From positions 1 through 64,000 of the forward strand of contig NZ_NWSQ01000001.1 of the NCBI RefSeq assembly GCF_002531725.1: a DNA stretch of 64,000 bases. The letters are read 5' to 3'. The position numbers and the translations under genes were made by a program. The DNA is from Rhizobium sp. L43. GTDB taxonomy: Bacteria > Pseudomonadota > Alphaproteobacteria > Rhizobiales > Rhizobiaceae. A model generated the notes under the pieces. The model searched no databases and was not told where the DNA came from. It saw only the letters and a program-made list of their open reading frames with translations. This document shows positions 26,808-36,287 of the stretch, one piece after another (the stretch's first letter is position 1; the number at the start of each line of letters is the position of its first letter).

Positions 26808-27431
26808 TCAGGCGAAAGAGGCGATCGCGGCGTTGCAGGCCTTGGCGAAATGACCGCAGCAGCTGGCAGTGCCCATGGCCTGGCGAGTGACGCGCGCACC
26901 TTCGAGCAGCAGCGTCAACGTATCGGCAAGAAGCTGGGGTTCGCGCGCGCCGGCCGCCGAACAGAGTGCGGCCAGGCGATCCCGCTGTTCGGCCTTGTGC
27001 CGCTCGATCATTTCGTGGGCGGGATGGCCCTCACCCTTCAGCTCGATGGCAGCATTGGCGAGATCGCAGCCGGCGGGCTCGCCGTTCAGACATTGCGCCC
27101 GCGTCTCCACCCAGGCGTAAAGCTGGGCGCGCGGATTGCCGGGATAGGTCGTCTCCAGATCGCGCCAGATGGCACCGGCCTTTTCGGAGGCGCGGCGCAG
27201 CGTCTCGCAGACCAGCTCGTCCTTCGAGCCGAAATGCCGGTAGAGCGTCATCTTGTTGGTCAGCGCCGCGTCGGCGATGGCATCGACGCCGATGCCACGG
27301 ATGCCGCGCTCGCGGAAAAGCTCCGATGCGGTCGAGACGATACGCTCCCTGGGCGGGATGCGATCTTCGGAAACGACTACGGAGATTTCACTCGAAGTTT
27401 CTGATTTTTTTGCGGACGTAGTCCTTGACAT
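26808..27431 (-). CDS. TetR-family transcriptional repressor
   Basis: 207 residues. The helix-turn-helix is in RERIVSTASELFRERGIRGIGVDAIADAALTNKMTLYRHFGSKDEL (about 28-75). The C-terminal ligand domain contains several cysteines (CLNGEPAGCD, ALCSAAG, ASCCGHF), which may sense an electrophile or metal. The ATG is 27431; the codon before it is TTG. Two TetR-like palindromes lie immediately upstream, so it probably represses itself and perhaps the divergent small gene at 27558. No transporter target gene is adjacent. Confidence 0.9.
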   Translation of the reverse strand: MSRTTSAKKSETSSEISVVVSEDRIPPRERIVSTASELFRERGIRGIGVDAIADAALTNKMTLYRHFGSKDELVCETLRRASEKAGAIWRDLETTYPGNPRAQLYAWVETRAQCLNGEPAGCDLANAAIELKGEGHPAHEMIERHKAEQRDRLAALCSAAGAREPQLLADTLTLLLEGARVTRQAMGTASCCGHFAKACNAAIASFA

Positions 27432-27436
27432 CAATG

Positions 27437-27476
27437 TGACCGATCGGTAACAAATGCATTGTTACTTACCGGTAAC
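27437..27476. promoter_or_regulatory. Tandem palindromic operators upstream of tetR-like gene
   Basis: ACCGATCGGT (27439-27448) is a perfect 10-bp palindrome, and TTACCGGTAA (27466-27475) is a second, related one; centres are 27 bp apart. Site 1 is 6 bp from the regulator start, as expected for autoregulation. The motif style matches TetR-family sites. Confidence 0.65.
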
Positions 27477-27557
27477 ACCACAAAACGCGAAAGTCAATGT
27501 TGAAGCATGGCGGCGAAAAGTGGAACACGGGCGACCGCCCACGAAAGGAGGACAACC

Positions 27558-27773
27558 ATGAGAAAGACCAGAGACGACCTGACCATATCCGAAGCTCTTC
27601 GCGACCCCCTGATCGCCATGGTGTTGCGCGCCGACGGCGTGAAGCTTGAAGACTTCAAGCAACTCCTGGAGACGGCCGCGGGCAAACGCGAACCGCGCCC
27701 GACATCGGTGGGCAACATGATCGGAGCGCTCGCAAGCCGCGCCAATCTGCCGGCCATGCCCTGCTTCGGCTGA
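27558..27773 (+). CDS. Small conserved-looking hypothetical protein
   Basis: 71 residues: RKTRDDLTISEALRDPLIAMVLRADGVKLEDFKQLLETAA, then a Pro/Arg linker and a short C-terminus. AAAGGAG at 27544-27550 is 7 bp before the ATG, an excellent site. It is divergent from the TetR gene with two palindromes between, so it may be co-regulated. No family function is recognised; it is soluble and has no signal peptide. Confidence 0.65.
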   Translation: MRKTRDDLTISEALRDPLIAMVLRADGVKLEDFKQLLETAAGKREPRPTSVGNMIGALASRANLPAMPCFG

Positions 27774-27798
27774 ACAAGCCGTTCTAAATTAAAGAGTT

Positions 27799-27849
27799 AG
27801 AGCATGATGGTCATCCGAAAACCGCTCACACTTTTCGGCATCATGCTCT
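27799..27849. repeat. Rhizobial intergenic palindromic repeat
   Basis: AGAGCATGATG (27799-27809) is mirrored by CATCATGCTCT (27839-27849), with an inner CCGAAAA/TTTTCGG pair. I recognise this as a dispersed imperfect palindrome found between genes in many Rhizobiales genomes. It lies between two gene 3' ends, where it may also act as a terminator. Confidence 0.65.
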
Positions 27850-27893
27850 GAAAATTTCGGGGGATCTCTCCCTGCCCCCGTCAAGGGCTGTCG

Positions 27894-28421
27894 TCAGAAA
27901 GAGGCGGCGGCCCTTGCCGCTTGATCGTAGTGGCCGGAAAGCGCCCGCAGCGTCGCGGCCACCGCCGATGTCGCGGCAGGATCGAGACCCAGCCCCTTGA
28001 CCGATTCCACCAGCAGCGCTTCGCGCACCGCCCGGTATTTCAGGCAGATTTCAACGCCCTTTTGACTGGCGGCGATCAGTTTCTCTTTACCCGCCCGCGT
28101 GCTCGTCACCAGGCCGCGCTTTTCCAGCTTCTTGATCGCATAAATCACCAGATGCGTGTCCTCGACGCCGAGCACGCTGCAGAGATCGCCGAGCCGCTTC
28201 GGCCGCTGCCTATGCGCCACCGAATGCAGCACCAAGACGTCGATCGCCGCGCATCCGGGCTCGCCCGCCGCCGTCATGCAGCGGACCATCCAGCGGTCGA
28301 AGGCGTTGCCGGCGAGGATGAGGCCGAATTCCAGCTCCGAAAGGGCCGGAAGCGCGCCATCGGCCAGATGGGCTGAAGAGACGATCGGCCCGATTTCCTG
28401 TCGTCCGCGTCCATCCGCCAT
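27894..28421 (-). CDS. MarR-like winged-helix transcriptional regulator
   Basis: 175 residues from ATG 28421, which has GGAGG 7 bp upstream; the ATG at 28427 is only 1 bp from that site. A winged helix is visible in IDVLVLHSVAHRQRPKRLGDLCSVLGVEDTHLVIYAIKKLEKRGLVTSTRAGKEKLIAASQKG (about 65-130), as in MarR-like proteins. It is divergent from the 5-oxoprolinase-type gene with an 84-bp gap containing a long palindrome, so it probably regulates that gene and itself. Confidence 0.85.
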   Translation of the reverse strand: MADGRGRQEIGPIVSSAHLADGALPALSELEFGLILAGNAFDRWMVRCMTAAGEPGCAAIDVLVLHSVAHRQRPKRLGDLCSVLGVEDTHLVIYAIKKLEKRGLVTSTRAGKEKLIAASQKGVEICLKYRAVREALLVESVKGLGLDPAATSAVAATLRALSGHYDQAARAAASF

Positions 28422-28449
28422 ACCCATGCCTCCATGATCCCGGCAGACG

Positions 28450-28475
28450 TTGACATTTTATCGATAAATCGTCAA
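28450..28475. promoter_or_regulatory. 26-bp near-perfect dyad operator between marR-like and oxoprolinase genes
   Basis: Outer arms TTGAC (28450-28454) and GTCAA (28471-28475) flank a perfect 12-bp palindrome TTTATCGATAAA (28457-28468), all about one centre at 28462.5; only two base pairs mismatch. It sits midway between the divergent starts, the normal place for a MarR-family operator. Confidence 0.75.
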
Positions 28476-28505
28476 TAAATTTTCAGATGAACAGGAGGCC
28501 GGACG

Positions 28506-31500
28506 ATGGGCAGGCAGTGGGATTTCTGGGTCGATCGCGGCGGCACCTTCACTGATATCGTCGCACGCCGTCCGGACGGATCGTTGATCGCCCACAAGCT
28601 GCTTTCGGAAAATCCGGAAGCCTATCGCGATCCGGCCGTGCACGGCATCCGTGAACTGCTTGGCCTTAAGCCGGGCGAGCCGATCCCTCCCGACCTGATC
28701 GGTGCGGTGAAGATGGGAACGACGGTCGCCACCAATGCCCTGTTGGAACGCAAGGGCGATCCGACCCTTTTGGTGACGACGAAGGGTTTCCGCGATGCGC
28801 TGGAGATCGGCTATCAGGCCCGCGCCGATATCTTCGCCAAGAAGATCGTCAAGCCGGAACTGCTCTATGCCGACGTCATCGAGGCCGATGAGCGGGTGCT
28901 GGCGGACGGCACGGTCGAACGCCCGCTCGATGAGCACGCTCTGCGGCAGGCGCTCGAAGCCGCCTATGCCGGCGGCCTGCGCGCCGTCGCCATCGTCTTC
29001 ATGCACGCCTATCGCTATCCCGAGCACGAGCAGCAGGCCGCCGCCATTGCCCGCGCGATCGGCTTCACGCAGATCTCGCCCTCGCACTTGGTTTCGCCGC
29101 TGATCAAGCTCGTCGGCCGCGGCGATACCGCCGTCGTCGATGCCTATCTGTCTCCGGTTCTCCGGCGCTATGTCGATCAGGTCGCCGCCGAGCTCGGCGC
29201 TGCCGAGGGAAAAGGCCCGAAGCTGATGTTCATGCAGTCCTCCGGCGGGCTGACCGACGCGCATCTCTTCCAGGGCAAGGACGCGATCCTGTCAGGCCCT
29301 GCCGGCGGTGTGGTCGGCGCGGTCGAGGTCTCGCGCATTGCCGGTTTCGACCGAATAATCGGCTTCGACATGGGCGGCACATCGACCGATGTCTCGCATT
29401 ACGACGGTGAACTGGAACGCGCCTTCGAGACGGAGGTGGCCGGCGTGCGGATGCGCGCGCCGATGATGAAGATCCACACCGTCGCCGCCGGCGGCGGCTC
29501 GATCCTGAATTATGATGGCTCGCGTTTCCGCGTCGGCCCGGATTCAGCCGGTGCGACGCCCGGCCCGAAATCCTATCGCCGCGGCGGCCCGCTTGCCGTC
29601 ACCGATGCCAACATCATGACCGGCAAGCTGCTGCCGGATTTCTTCCCGGAAATCTTCGGGCCAGAACAGGACCAGCCGCTCGATGCCGAGGCGGTGCGCA
29701 CCGCCTTTGCCGAGATGGCGCAGACGATCGGTGGCGGGCGGACGGCGGAAGACGTCGCCGACGGCTTCCTTGCCATCGCCGTCGAGAACATGGCCAATGC
29801 CATCAAGAAAATCTCCGTCCAGCGCGGCTATGACGTTTCGGACTATGCGCTCACCTGCTTCGGCGGCGCCGGCGGCCAGCATGCCTGCCTCGTTGCCGAC
29901 AGCCTCGGCATGAAGACGGTGCTGATCCACCCCTTCTCCGGCATCCTTTCGGCCTATGGCATGGGACTTGCCGATATCCGTGCCACGCGTCAGCGCGCGG
30001 TCCTGACCGAACTCGCCACGGCGTTGACGACAATCGGTGCCGTCAGGGGTGAACTGGAAGAGGAGGTGCGTGGGGAATTGACGCTGCAGGGCGTCGAGGC
30101 TGCCGATCTGGAGATCGTCGCCCGACTGCACCTGCAATATAAGGGCACCGACACGGCCCTGCCCGTCGCCTTCGGGCCGCAGGAAGAGATGGCACAGGCC
30201 TTCGCCGTCGCCCACAAAAAACAGTTCGGCTTCATCTTCGACGACCGACCTGTTGTCGTCGATTCCATCGAAGTGGAGGGCATCGGCGGCGGTGCCGACA
30301 TCGAGGAAACCGACATACGGGCAGAAGCCTTCGAGCCGGAAGCGCTGCGCAGCACCCGCTTCTATTCCGGCGGAGCATGGCATGAGGCCGGCATCTTCAA
30401 GCGCGGCGCGCTGAAGCCGGGCGCTGTTCTCAAGGGGCCTGCCCTGATCATCGAACCGCACCAGACGATCGTCGTCGAGGCCGGCTGGCAGGCAAAGCTT
30501 ACCGGCCACGACCATATCGTTCTCAGCCGCGAGGTCGCACTGTCCCGCAATGCCGCGATCGGCACCAGCGCCGACCCCGTCATGCTCGAGGTCTTCAACA
30601 ACCTCTTCATGGCGATCGCCGAGCAGATGGGCGTGACGCTGCAGAACACCGCCCATTCGGTCAATATCAAGGAGCGGCTCGATTTCTCCTGCGCCGTCTT
30701 CGACCGTACCGGCGCGCTCGTCGCCAATGCGCCGCACATGCCGGTGCATCTGGGCTCCATGGACCGTTCGGTCGAAACGATCATCCGCCTCAATGAAGGC
30801 CGCATCCGCCCGGGCGACGTCTTCGCGCTCAACGCGCCCTATAATGGCGGCACGCATCTGCCCGACATCACCGTCGTCACGCCGGTTTTCGACGATGCCG
30901 GAGAGGTCATCCTCTTCTACGTTGCTTCGCGCGGCCATCACGCCGATATCGGCGGCAAGGCGCCGGGCTCGATGACGCCGCGGGCGACTGTTGTCGACGA
31001 GGAAGGTGTGCTGATCGACAATTTCCTGCTGGTCGACCAGGGCCGTTTCCGCGAAGCCGATTTCGCGGCGATGCTGATCGACCATCCCTACCCCGCCCGC
31101 AATCCGGCTCAGAACCTTGCCGACGTCAAGGCGCAGATCGCCGCCAACGAGAAGGGTGTGCACGAATTGCGCAAGATGGTCGCCCATTTCGGCCTCGACG
31201 TCGTCGAAGCCTATATGGGCCACGTCCAGGACAATGCCGAAGAGAGCGTTCGCCGGGTCATCGCCCGCCTGAGCGACAGCGAATTCACCTATCCCACCGA
31301 TCAGGGCGCCGTCATCAAGGTGAAGATTACCGTCGACAGGAAGGCGCGTGAAGCGACGGTCGATTTCACCGGCACGAGCGCCCAGCAGCCGACCAATTTC
31401 AATGCGCCGGAACCGGTAACGCGCGCCGCCGTGCTCTACGTCTTCCGCGTCATGGTCGAGCAGCCGATCCCGATGAATGCCGGCTGCCTGCGGCCGATCC

Positions 31501-32117
31501 GCATCATCGTGCCAGACGGGTCGATGCTGCGCCCGGCCTATCCGGCCGCCGTCGTCGCCGGCAATGTCGAGACCAGCCAGCATGTGACGAACGCGCTGTT
31601 CGGCGCGCTCGGAACGCTGGCGGCGGCCCAGGGCTCGATGAACAACCTGACCTTCGGCAACGCCATCTATCAATATTACGAGACGATCTGCGCCGGCGGC
31701 CCGGCCGGTCTGCTCAACGACGGCACCGGCTTCAGCGGCGCCGACGGCGTCCACAGCCACATGACCAATTCGCGGCTGACCGATCCCGAAGTGCTGGAAT
31801 TCCGCTTTCCGGTCGTGCTCGAGGATTTCCATATCCGCCGCGGCTCCGGCGGCAAGGGGCAATATATGTCCGGCGGCGGCACCGAACGCACCATCCGCTT
31901 CCTGGAGACGATGGATTGCAGCATCCTCTCCTCGCATCGCACGATCCGGCCTTTCGGCCTGTGCGGCGGGGAAGACGGGCAATTGGGGAAAACCGAGATC
32001 CGTCGCGGCGACGGCACGATCGAAAGGCTGGAAGGCTGCGACCAGGCAATGCTCGCCGCCGGCGACGCCGTGATCGTCACGACGCCGACCGGCGGTGGCT
32101 ACGGCGAACCGGTGTAG
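28506..32117 (+). CDS. 5-oxoprolinase-type fused hydantoinase A/B protein (ATP-dependent)
   Basis: 1203 residues, both hydantoinase halves in one chain. The A part starts with [19 protein letters not shown], then [17 protein letters not shown] and [17 protein letters not shown], and continues with the actin-like [16 protein letters not shown] (about 285). The B part runs from about 690, with [17 protein letters not shown] and [15 protein letters not shown]. This matches full-length ATP-dependent 5-oxoprolinases, which open 5-oxoproline to glutamate; hydantoin-type lactams are an alternative. AGGAGG precedes the ATG. The MarR-like regulator is divergent and no racemase, transporter or other hydantoin gene is adjacent. 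Confidence 0.92.
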   Translation: MGRQWDFWVDRGGTFTDIVARRPDGSLIAHKLLSENPEAYRDPAVHGIRELLGLKPGEPIPPDLIGAVKMGTTVATNALLERKGDPTLLVTTKGFRDALEIGYQARADIFAKKIVKPELLYADVIEADERVLADGTVERPLDEHALRQALEAAYAGGLRAVAIVFMHAYRYPEHEQQAAAIARAIGFTQISPSHLVSPLIKLVGRGDTAVVDAYLSPVLRRYVDQVAAELGAAEGKGPKLMFMQSSGGLTDAHLFQGKDAILSGPAGGVVGAVEVSRIAGFDRIIGFDMGGTSTDVSHYDGELERAFETEVAGVRMRAPMMKIHTVAAGGGSILNYDGSRFRVGPDSAGATPGPKSYRRGGPLAVTDANIMTGKLLPDFFPEIFGPEQDQPLDAEAVRTAFAEMAQTIGGGRTAEDVADGFLAIAVENMANAIKKISVQRGYDVSDYALTCFGGAGGQHACLVADSLGMKTVLIHPFSGILSAYGMGLADIRATRQRAVLTELATALTTIGAVRGELEEEVRGELTLQGVEAADLEIVARLHLQYKGTDTALPVAFGPQEEMAQAFAVAHKKQFGFIFDDRPVVVDSIEVEGIGGGADIEETDIRAEAFEPEALRSTRFYSGGAWHEAGIFKRGALKPGAVLKGPALIIEPHQTIVVEAGWQAKLTGHDHIVLSREVALSRNAAIGTSADPVMLEVFNNLFMAIAEQMGVTLQNTAHSVNIKERLDFSCAVFDRTGALVANAPHMPVHLGSMDRSVETIIRLNEGRIRPGDVFALNAPYNGGTHLPDITVVTPVFDDAGEVILFYVASRGHHADIGGKAPGSMTPRATVVDEEGVLIDNFLLVDQGRFREADFAAMLIDHPYPARNPAQNLADVKAQIAANEKGVHELRKMVAHFGLDVVEAYMGHVQDNAEESVRRVIARLSDSEFTYPTDQGAVIKVKITVDRKAREATVDFTGTSAQQPTNFNAPEPVTRAAVLYVFRVMVEQPIPMNAGCLRPIRIIVPDGSMLRPAYPAAVVAGNVETSQHVTNALFGALGTLAAAQGSMNNLTFGNAIYQYYETICAGGPAGLLNDGTGFSGADGVHSHMTNSRLTDPEVLEFRFPVVLEDFHIRRGSGGKGQYMSGGGTERTIRFLETMDCSILSSHRTIRPFGLCGGEDGQLGKTEIRRGDGTIERLEGCDQAMLAAGDAVIVTTPTGGGYGEPV

Positions 32118-32176
32118 CTCCTTGTTCTATGCCTGTCGTTATCCCGGAACTGCTGCACACCTCCGGGCGACATGCA

Positions 32177-33034
32177 CTAAATAATCGGCTTGCCGCCGGT
32201 GACGGCGATTGTCGTGCCGGAGACATAGCTCGACAAGGGATCGGCCAGCATCACATAGGCCGTGGCAAGCTCGGCCGGCTGGCCCGGCCTCTTCATCGGC
32301 ACCTGCTTGCCGAAATTGCTGACGCTCTCTTCCGGCAGCGTCGACGGGATGAGCGGCGTCCAGATCGGGCCAGGGGCCACGGCATTGGCGCGAATGCCTT
32401 TCTCGGCCAGAAGCTGGGCAAGGCCGGCGGTGAAATTCTGGATCGCGCCCTTGGTCGTCGCATAGGCAAGCAGCGTCGGGTTCGGACTGTCGGCATTGAT
32501 TGAGGCCGTGTTGATGATGGCGCTGCCGGGCTTCATATGGGCGACGGCCGCCTTGGTCAGGTAGAACATCGCATGGATATTGACCTTGAAGGTCAGTTCC
32601 CATTCCTCGTCGCTGATCTCGTCGATGCTCTTGAAGCTCGCCTGATGCGCGGCATTGTTGACGAGAATGTCGATACCGCCGAACTCCTTGACCGCCGTCT
32701 CGACGATCTGCCGGCAGAGAGCCGGATCCTGGATATCGCCGCTGACCAGGACCGCCCTGCGCCCGGCCTGCTCGACGAGCCGCTTCGTCTCATCGGCATC
32801 CTCATCCTCGTCGAGATAGGAGATCACCAGATCGGCGCCTTCCCGAGCATAGGCGATCGCCACAGCCCGGCCGATGCCGCTATCGCCGCCGGTGATGATC
32901 GCCCGCTTGCCTTTCAGCCTCTCGGAGCCGCGATAGCTCTCCTCACCGTGATCGGGAACAGGGTCCATCCGCGCGGTAAGACCGGGCATCGGCTGCTGTT
33001 GCGACGGGAAAGGCGGTTTCGGATAATTCGTCAT
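32177..33034 (-). CDS. Short-chain dehydrogenase/reductase, YghA/general-stress type
   Basis: 285 residues. A proline-rich N-terminal extension (about 45 residues, PKPPFPSQQQPMPG) precedes the Rossmann motif ITGGDSGIGRAVAIAYAREGADL, NNAAHQ, catalytic Ser in NTASINA, and YATTKGA with the Tyr-x-x-x-Lys pair. The extension and overall sequence match the YghA/GsiB-neighbour type SDR found as stress-induced oxidoreductases in many bacteria. The physiological substrate is unknown. An AGGAGG site precedes the ATG. It is convergent with the oxoprolinase gene, with a weak hairpin between. Confidence 0.92.
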   Translation of the reverse strand: MTNYPKPPFPSQQQPMPGLTARMDPVPDHGEESYRGSERLKGKRAIITGGDSGIGRAVAIAYAREGADLVISYLDEDEDADETKRLVEQAGRRAVLVSGDIQDPALCRQIVETAVKEFGGIDILVNNAAHQASFKSIDEISDEEWELTFKVNIHAMFYLTKAAVAHMKPGSAIINTASINADSPNPTLLAYATTKGAIQNFTAGLAQLLAEKGIRANAVAPGPIWTPLIPSTLPEESVSNFGKQVPMKRPGQPAELATAYVMLADPLSSYVSGTTIAVTGGKPII

Positions 33035-33116
33035 GATTGCCTCCTGGGTTCAGGAGCAAACTCAGGCTATGGCTTGTTGTTCCGGCTGTATTGCGGCAGA
33101 TCCATTTTCGGATTAA

Positions 33117-33397
<281 letters not shown>

Positions 33398-33398
<1 letters not shown>

Positions 33399-33820
33399 TG
33401 TTTTACATCGACACATCAGTTCTCATCGCCGCCGGGACGATCGAAAGCCGCACGGAGGACGCGCAAAAATGGCTGGCGGAGTTTGCCTCCGAAGCGATGG
33501 CCGTCAGCGGCTGGACGATCACCGAATTTTCGAGTGCCATCGCACTCAAAACAAGAAACGGGCAGATCGATCCCGCCGACCGCGGCAAGGCGTTGGCGAT
33601 GTTTAGGGAATTGTGCTCGACGACGTTCGAGCTTCTGTCGATTTCGCGTGCGCACTTCATCGATGCGGCCCGCATGACCGATCAATTCGGGATCGGTCTT
33701 CGCGCCGGCAATGCTCTCCACCTCGCTATCGCGATCAGCAGCGACGCCACACTGATCACGCTGGACAAGGGGCTGGCAAAAGCCTGCGGCATCGTCGGCG
33801 CGCGTCATCGGTTGTTATGA
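33398..33820 (+). CDS. vapC: VapC-like PIN-domain toxin
   Basis: 140 residues. The first acidic residue is in MFYIDTSVLIA (Asp5), the second in TITEFSSAI (Glu43), and the fourth in LITLDKG (Asp123). The third canonical position, usually Asp in R-x-x-D-A-L-H-L-A, reads RAGNALHLA here (Asn105, codon AAT at 33710-33712). PIN toxins are Mg-dependent RNases. The substitution may weaken or abolish cleavage, though the frame is intact. ATG 33398 is preferred over TTG 33395 directly before it. It forms an operon with the Phd-type antitoxin. Confidence 0.88.
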
Positions 33821-33956
33821 AGCTGAAGATACTGACGGATGGATGCCCGCAATCAAGCAGCTCTCGAGGATTCCCCCGCGGCAGCATCCGCCCTCACGAT
33901 CAACCTACAAAATGTTGCGATTTGCCACAGCGACCGCTATGCCATAGTAATGTAAC

Positions 33957-34820
33957 ATGATCGCAGTTTTAACGAGGTACGTGGAATTGGACGGAAAGAC
34001 ATCACCCACAGCTTACTCCGAAGATGAGGGCCTTGGCGGCGAGGCCGGTGGCAAGGGTGCGCGCCGCGCGCGCGTCAGCGGCATCGACCGGGCGCTTCAG
34101 GTGATCGATCATCTCTATGAGACCGGATCGCCGGCCGGCGTCTATGCGATCGCCAAGGCGGTGAAAGCGCCGCTGTCGACCGTTTATGTCATCGTCGACG
34201 ATCTCGTCGAGAAAAACATGCTGACCCGCCAGGCGGACGGCTCGATCTGGCTCGGCGCGCGGCTCTACCATTACGGCCTCGCCTATGCCCGATCGCTGGA
34301 TTTCATGAGCATCGCCACCCACGAAATGCACGATCTCTGCCGCCAGGCCGGCGAAACGGTGCAGGTCTGCGGCCGCGACGGCGATTATATGCTGGTGCTG
34401 GCGATGGCCGACGGCCCGAGCCACTTCCAGGTGGCATCGCGCGTCGGAACCCGGGTGCCGCTGAACTGGACGGCGTCAGGCCGCCTGCTCGTCGGCCACC
34501 TGGCCGAGGAGGAGCGCATCGAACTGTTCAAGCGCTGCGCCCGCTCGTCACCGACCGGCCGCGCCGAGATCGATCCCGGCACCCTGTCGGAATCGGCCGG
34601 CAAGGCCTTCGAGGCGCGCCTGTCGATTCAGGCGGGGGAATCGGATTATGCGGTTGCCTGCATCGCCTCGCCGATCTGCGATCGCGACGGCCAGTGCGTC
34701 GCCACCATTTCCATCGTGCTGCCGGAGCAGAAGGCCTTTTCCGACGAAAACCACTATACGGCGCATGTGCGCAGTTCGGCGGAGCGGATCGAAAAGCTGA
34801 TGGGTTGGCGCAACCGTTGA
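33957..34820 (+). CDS. IclR-family transcriptional regulator
   Basis: 287 residues from ATG 33957, or 277 from TTG 33987, which is better placed (GAGG 9-10 bp upstream) and skips an atypical N-terminus. The winged helix is GIDRALQVIDHLYETGSPAGVYAIAKAVKAPLSTVYVIVDDLVEKNMLTR; the effector domain has LGARLYHYGLAYARS and SASRVGTRVPLNWTASGRLL-like sequence (IclR family positions). It is convergent with the amidohydrolase gene, 22 bp apart. That enzyme is the nearest candidate target, but control is not shown by the sequence. Confidence 0.9.
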   Translation: MIAVLTRYVELDGKTSPTAYSEDEGLGGEAGGKGARRARVSGIDRALQVIDHLYETGSPAGVYAIAKAVKAPLSTVYVIVDDLVEKNMLTRQADGSIWLGARLYHYGLAYARSLDFMSIATHEMHDLCRQAGETVQVCGRDGDYMLVLAMADGPSHFQVASRVGTRVPLNWTASGRLLVGHLAEEERIELFKRCARSSPTGRAEIDPGTLSESAGKAFEARLSIQAGESDYAVACIASPICDRDGQCVATISIVLPEQKAFSDENHYTAHVRSSAERIEKLMGWRNR

Positions 34821-34842
34821 GCGTTGCACTCCTCAGCTGACC

Positions 34843-36051
34843 TTAGCGGTAGGAATAACCGTGGCTATGGCGCACCAGCTTGCGCGCCCGCGGCACGTAG
34901 CGGCTGGCGGCGAAAGCATCGGCGCCGATCACCGCATAGCGCGGCTCGAACAGCTTGTTGAGAACAGAGACGTCGCCATTCGAATCCGTCGCCTCGAGCT
35001 CGGAATCGACGAGGTCGAAGATCGTGAATTCGGCCTGTGCGCCCACAGTAAGCCGGTTCTCCATCGACAGCTTGATGACGGATGCCGGCGCATGGGTGAC
35101 GGCCTCCACCACCTTGTCGAAGGGCATGCCGACGCAAAGCAGCTTCGACATCGTCGTCGCCAGGTCCCAGACCGGGAAGTTCATCGAATGGCCGTGCAGG
35201 TCAGTCGAAATCGAGAACGGCAGCAGCCCGCGCGCGATCGCCGCTTCGGCGACCTTGAAGGAGAAGGAGGCGCCGCCGTGGCCGATGTCGAGGCGGATGC
35301 CCTCGGAGGCGCAGCGCTCGGCAAGATAGAAAAGGTCCTCGTCCTCCATGATGCTCGAACCGGCCTTGCCGTTGAAGCAGTGGGTGACGACGTCGCCGGG
35401 GCCGAGAATCTCCAGCACCTCGTCATAAAGCGCCGGCGGTTCGCCGACATGCACCATCATCGGCACTTTCAGGATCTTGGCGATCTTCTTGCCGAGCTTG
35501 ACCGGGGTGACGCCCCAGGAGCCGGTGATGACATGGCTGGCGCGCACCTTGATGCCGACGATGTGGTCGCTGTTTTCGGCATAGACTTCGAGGATGCGGT
35601 CGAGATCGATATCTCTTATATCCCTGAGTTCCGCGACACGGTTGCAGGCGACGAGGCCGATCGAGCCGAGGTTCAGGAAGGCTTTGATGCGCTCGCGCGC
35701 AGGCTCGATGATATATTCGCGGAAGCCATGGAAATTCGCCTCGCCGGCCGAACCGGCATCGACCAGCGTGGTGACGCCGCGCTGGACGCCGCATTCGGAC
35801 GGGCGGATGGAAATGTCGGTGCCGCCGTGCCAGATATGCACATGCAGGTCGATCCAGCCGGGCGAGACGAAGGCGCCCTTGCCGTCGATGCGCGTCACAT
35901 CCTGGGAAACGGCGAGCGAAGCCCCGATCTCAGCGATCCTGCCGTCGCCACCGACGAGGATGTCGACCGTTCCGTCCGGCGTGCCGGCGCCAAAAGCCAC
36001 AGGTCTGACAGTGGCGAGCAGGAGCGGTTTCTTCGCCTCGTCCCCGGACAT
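34843..36051 (-). CDS. Amidohydrolase/deacetylase family metalloenzyme (dihydroorotase-like)
   Basis: 402 residues from ATG 36051, which has AAAGGA about 9 bp upstream; the ATG at 36060 abuts that site. Metal ligands are visible in PGWIDLHVHIW (H-x-H), the lysine to be carboxylated in IVGIKVRAS, PMMVHVGEPP, VVTHCFNG and a late Asp in STDLHGH. It belongs to the amidohydrolase/deacetylase group annotated with dihydroorotase-like or N-acyl-amino-acid deacetylase-like activity. The substrate is unknown. The nearest regulator is the convergent IclR gene. An AT-rich promoter region lies at 36150-36210. Confidence 0.85.
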   Translation of the reverse strand: MSGDEAKKPLLLATVRPVAFGAGTPDGTVDILVGGDGRIAEIGASLAVSQDVTRIDGKGAFVSPGWIDLHVHIWHGGTDISIRPSECGVQRGVTTLVDAGSAGEANFHGFREYIIEPARERIKAFLNLGSIGLVACNRVAELRDIRDIDLDRILEVYAENSDHIVGIKVRASHVITGSWGVTPVKLGKKIAKILKVPMMVHVGEPPALYDEVLEILGPGDVVTHCFNGKAGSSIMEDEDLFYLAERCASEGIRLDIGHGGASFSFKVAEAAIARGLLPFSISTDLHGHSMNFPVWDLATTMSKLLCVGMPFDKVVEAVTHAPASVIKLSMENRLTVGAQAEFTIFDLVDSELEATDSNGDVSVLNKLFEPRYAVIGADAFAASRYVPRARKLVRHSHGYSYR

Positions 36052-36248
36052 GATATGCATTCCTTTCGAAGTCTTGGATGTGAATCGTTCCGCGCCCGGT
36101 GGCGATCCGTTGGCTGGCCTTTATGGAGGATATGGAAGCGCACCATCTCCAATGCTTCCATAATTGCGTAATGATGATCTTTATAACAGAATAAAAGCGG
36201 CAGCGTCTCTGTCAAGAGAAATGACGTATGATGACCACGCAAAACACC

Positions 36249-36280
36249 GGAGGGGGCGCTGATTCCGAAGCGCGCCCTCC
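36249..36280 (-). terminator. Terminator of the ECF sigma gene
   Basis: GGAGGG-x-CGC / GCG-x-CCCTCC form an 11-bp stem with one mismatch and a 10-base loop, 8 bp past the sigma-factor stop. On the minus strand it is followed by GGTGTTTTG, a short T-run. Confidence 0.6.
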
Positions 36281-36287
36281 AGAGCGT

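Noticed and set aside
29544..31982. An 812-codon minus-strand frame
   Set aside because: It lies opposite the 5-oxoprolinase-type gene, whose domains and motifs are continuous; long antisense frames are expected in GC-rich DNA.
32143..32167. CCCGGA/TCCGGG hairpin between oxoprolinase and SDR genes as a terminator
   Set aside because: The stem is only 6 bp, the loop is 13 bases, and there is no T-run.
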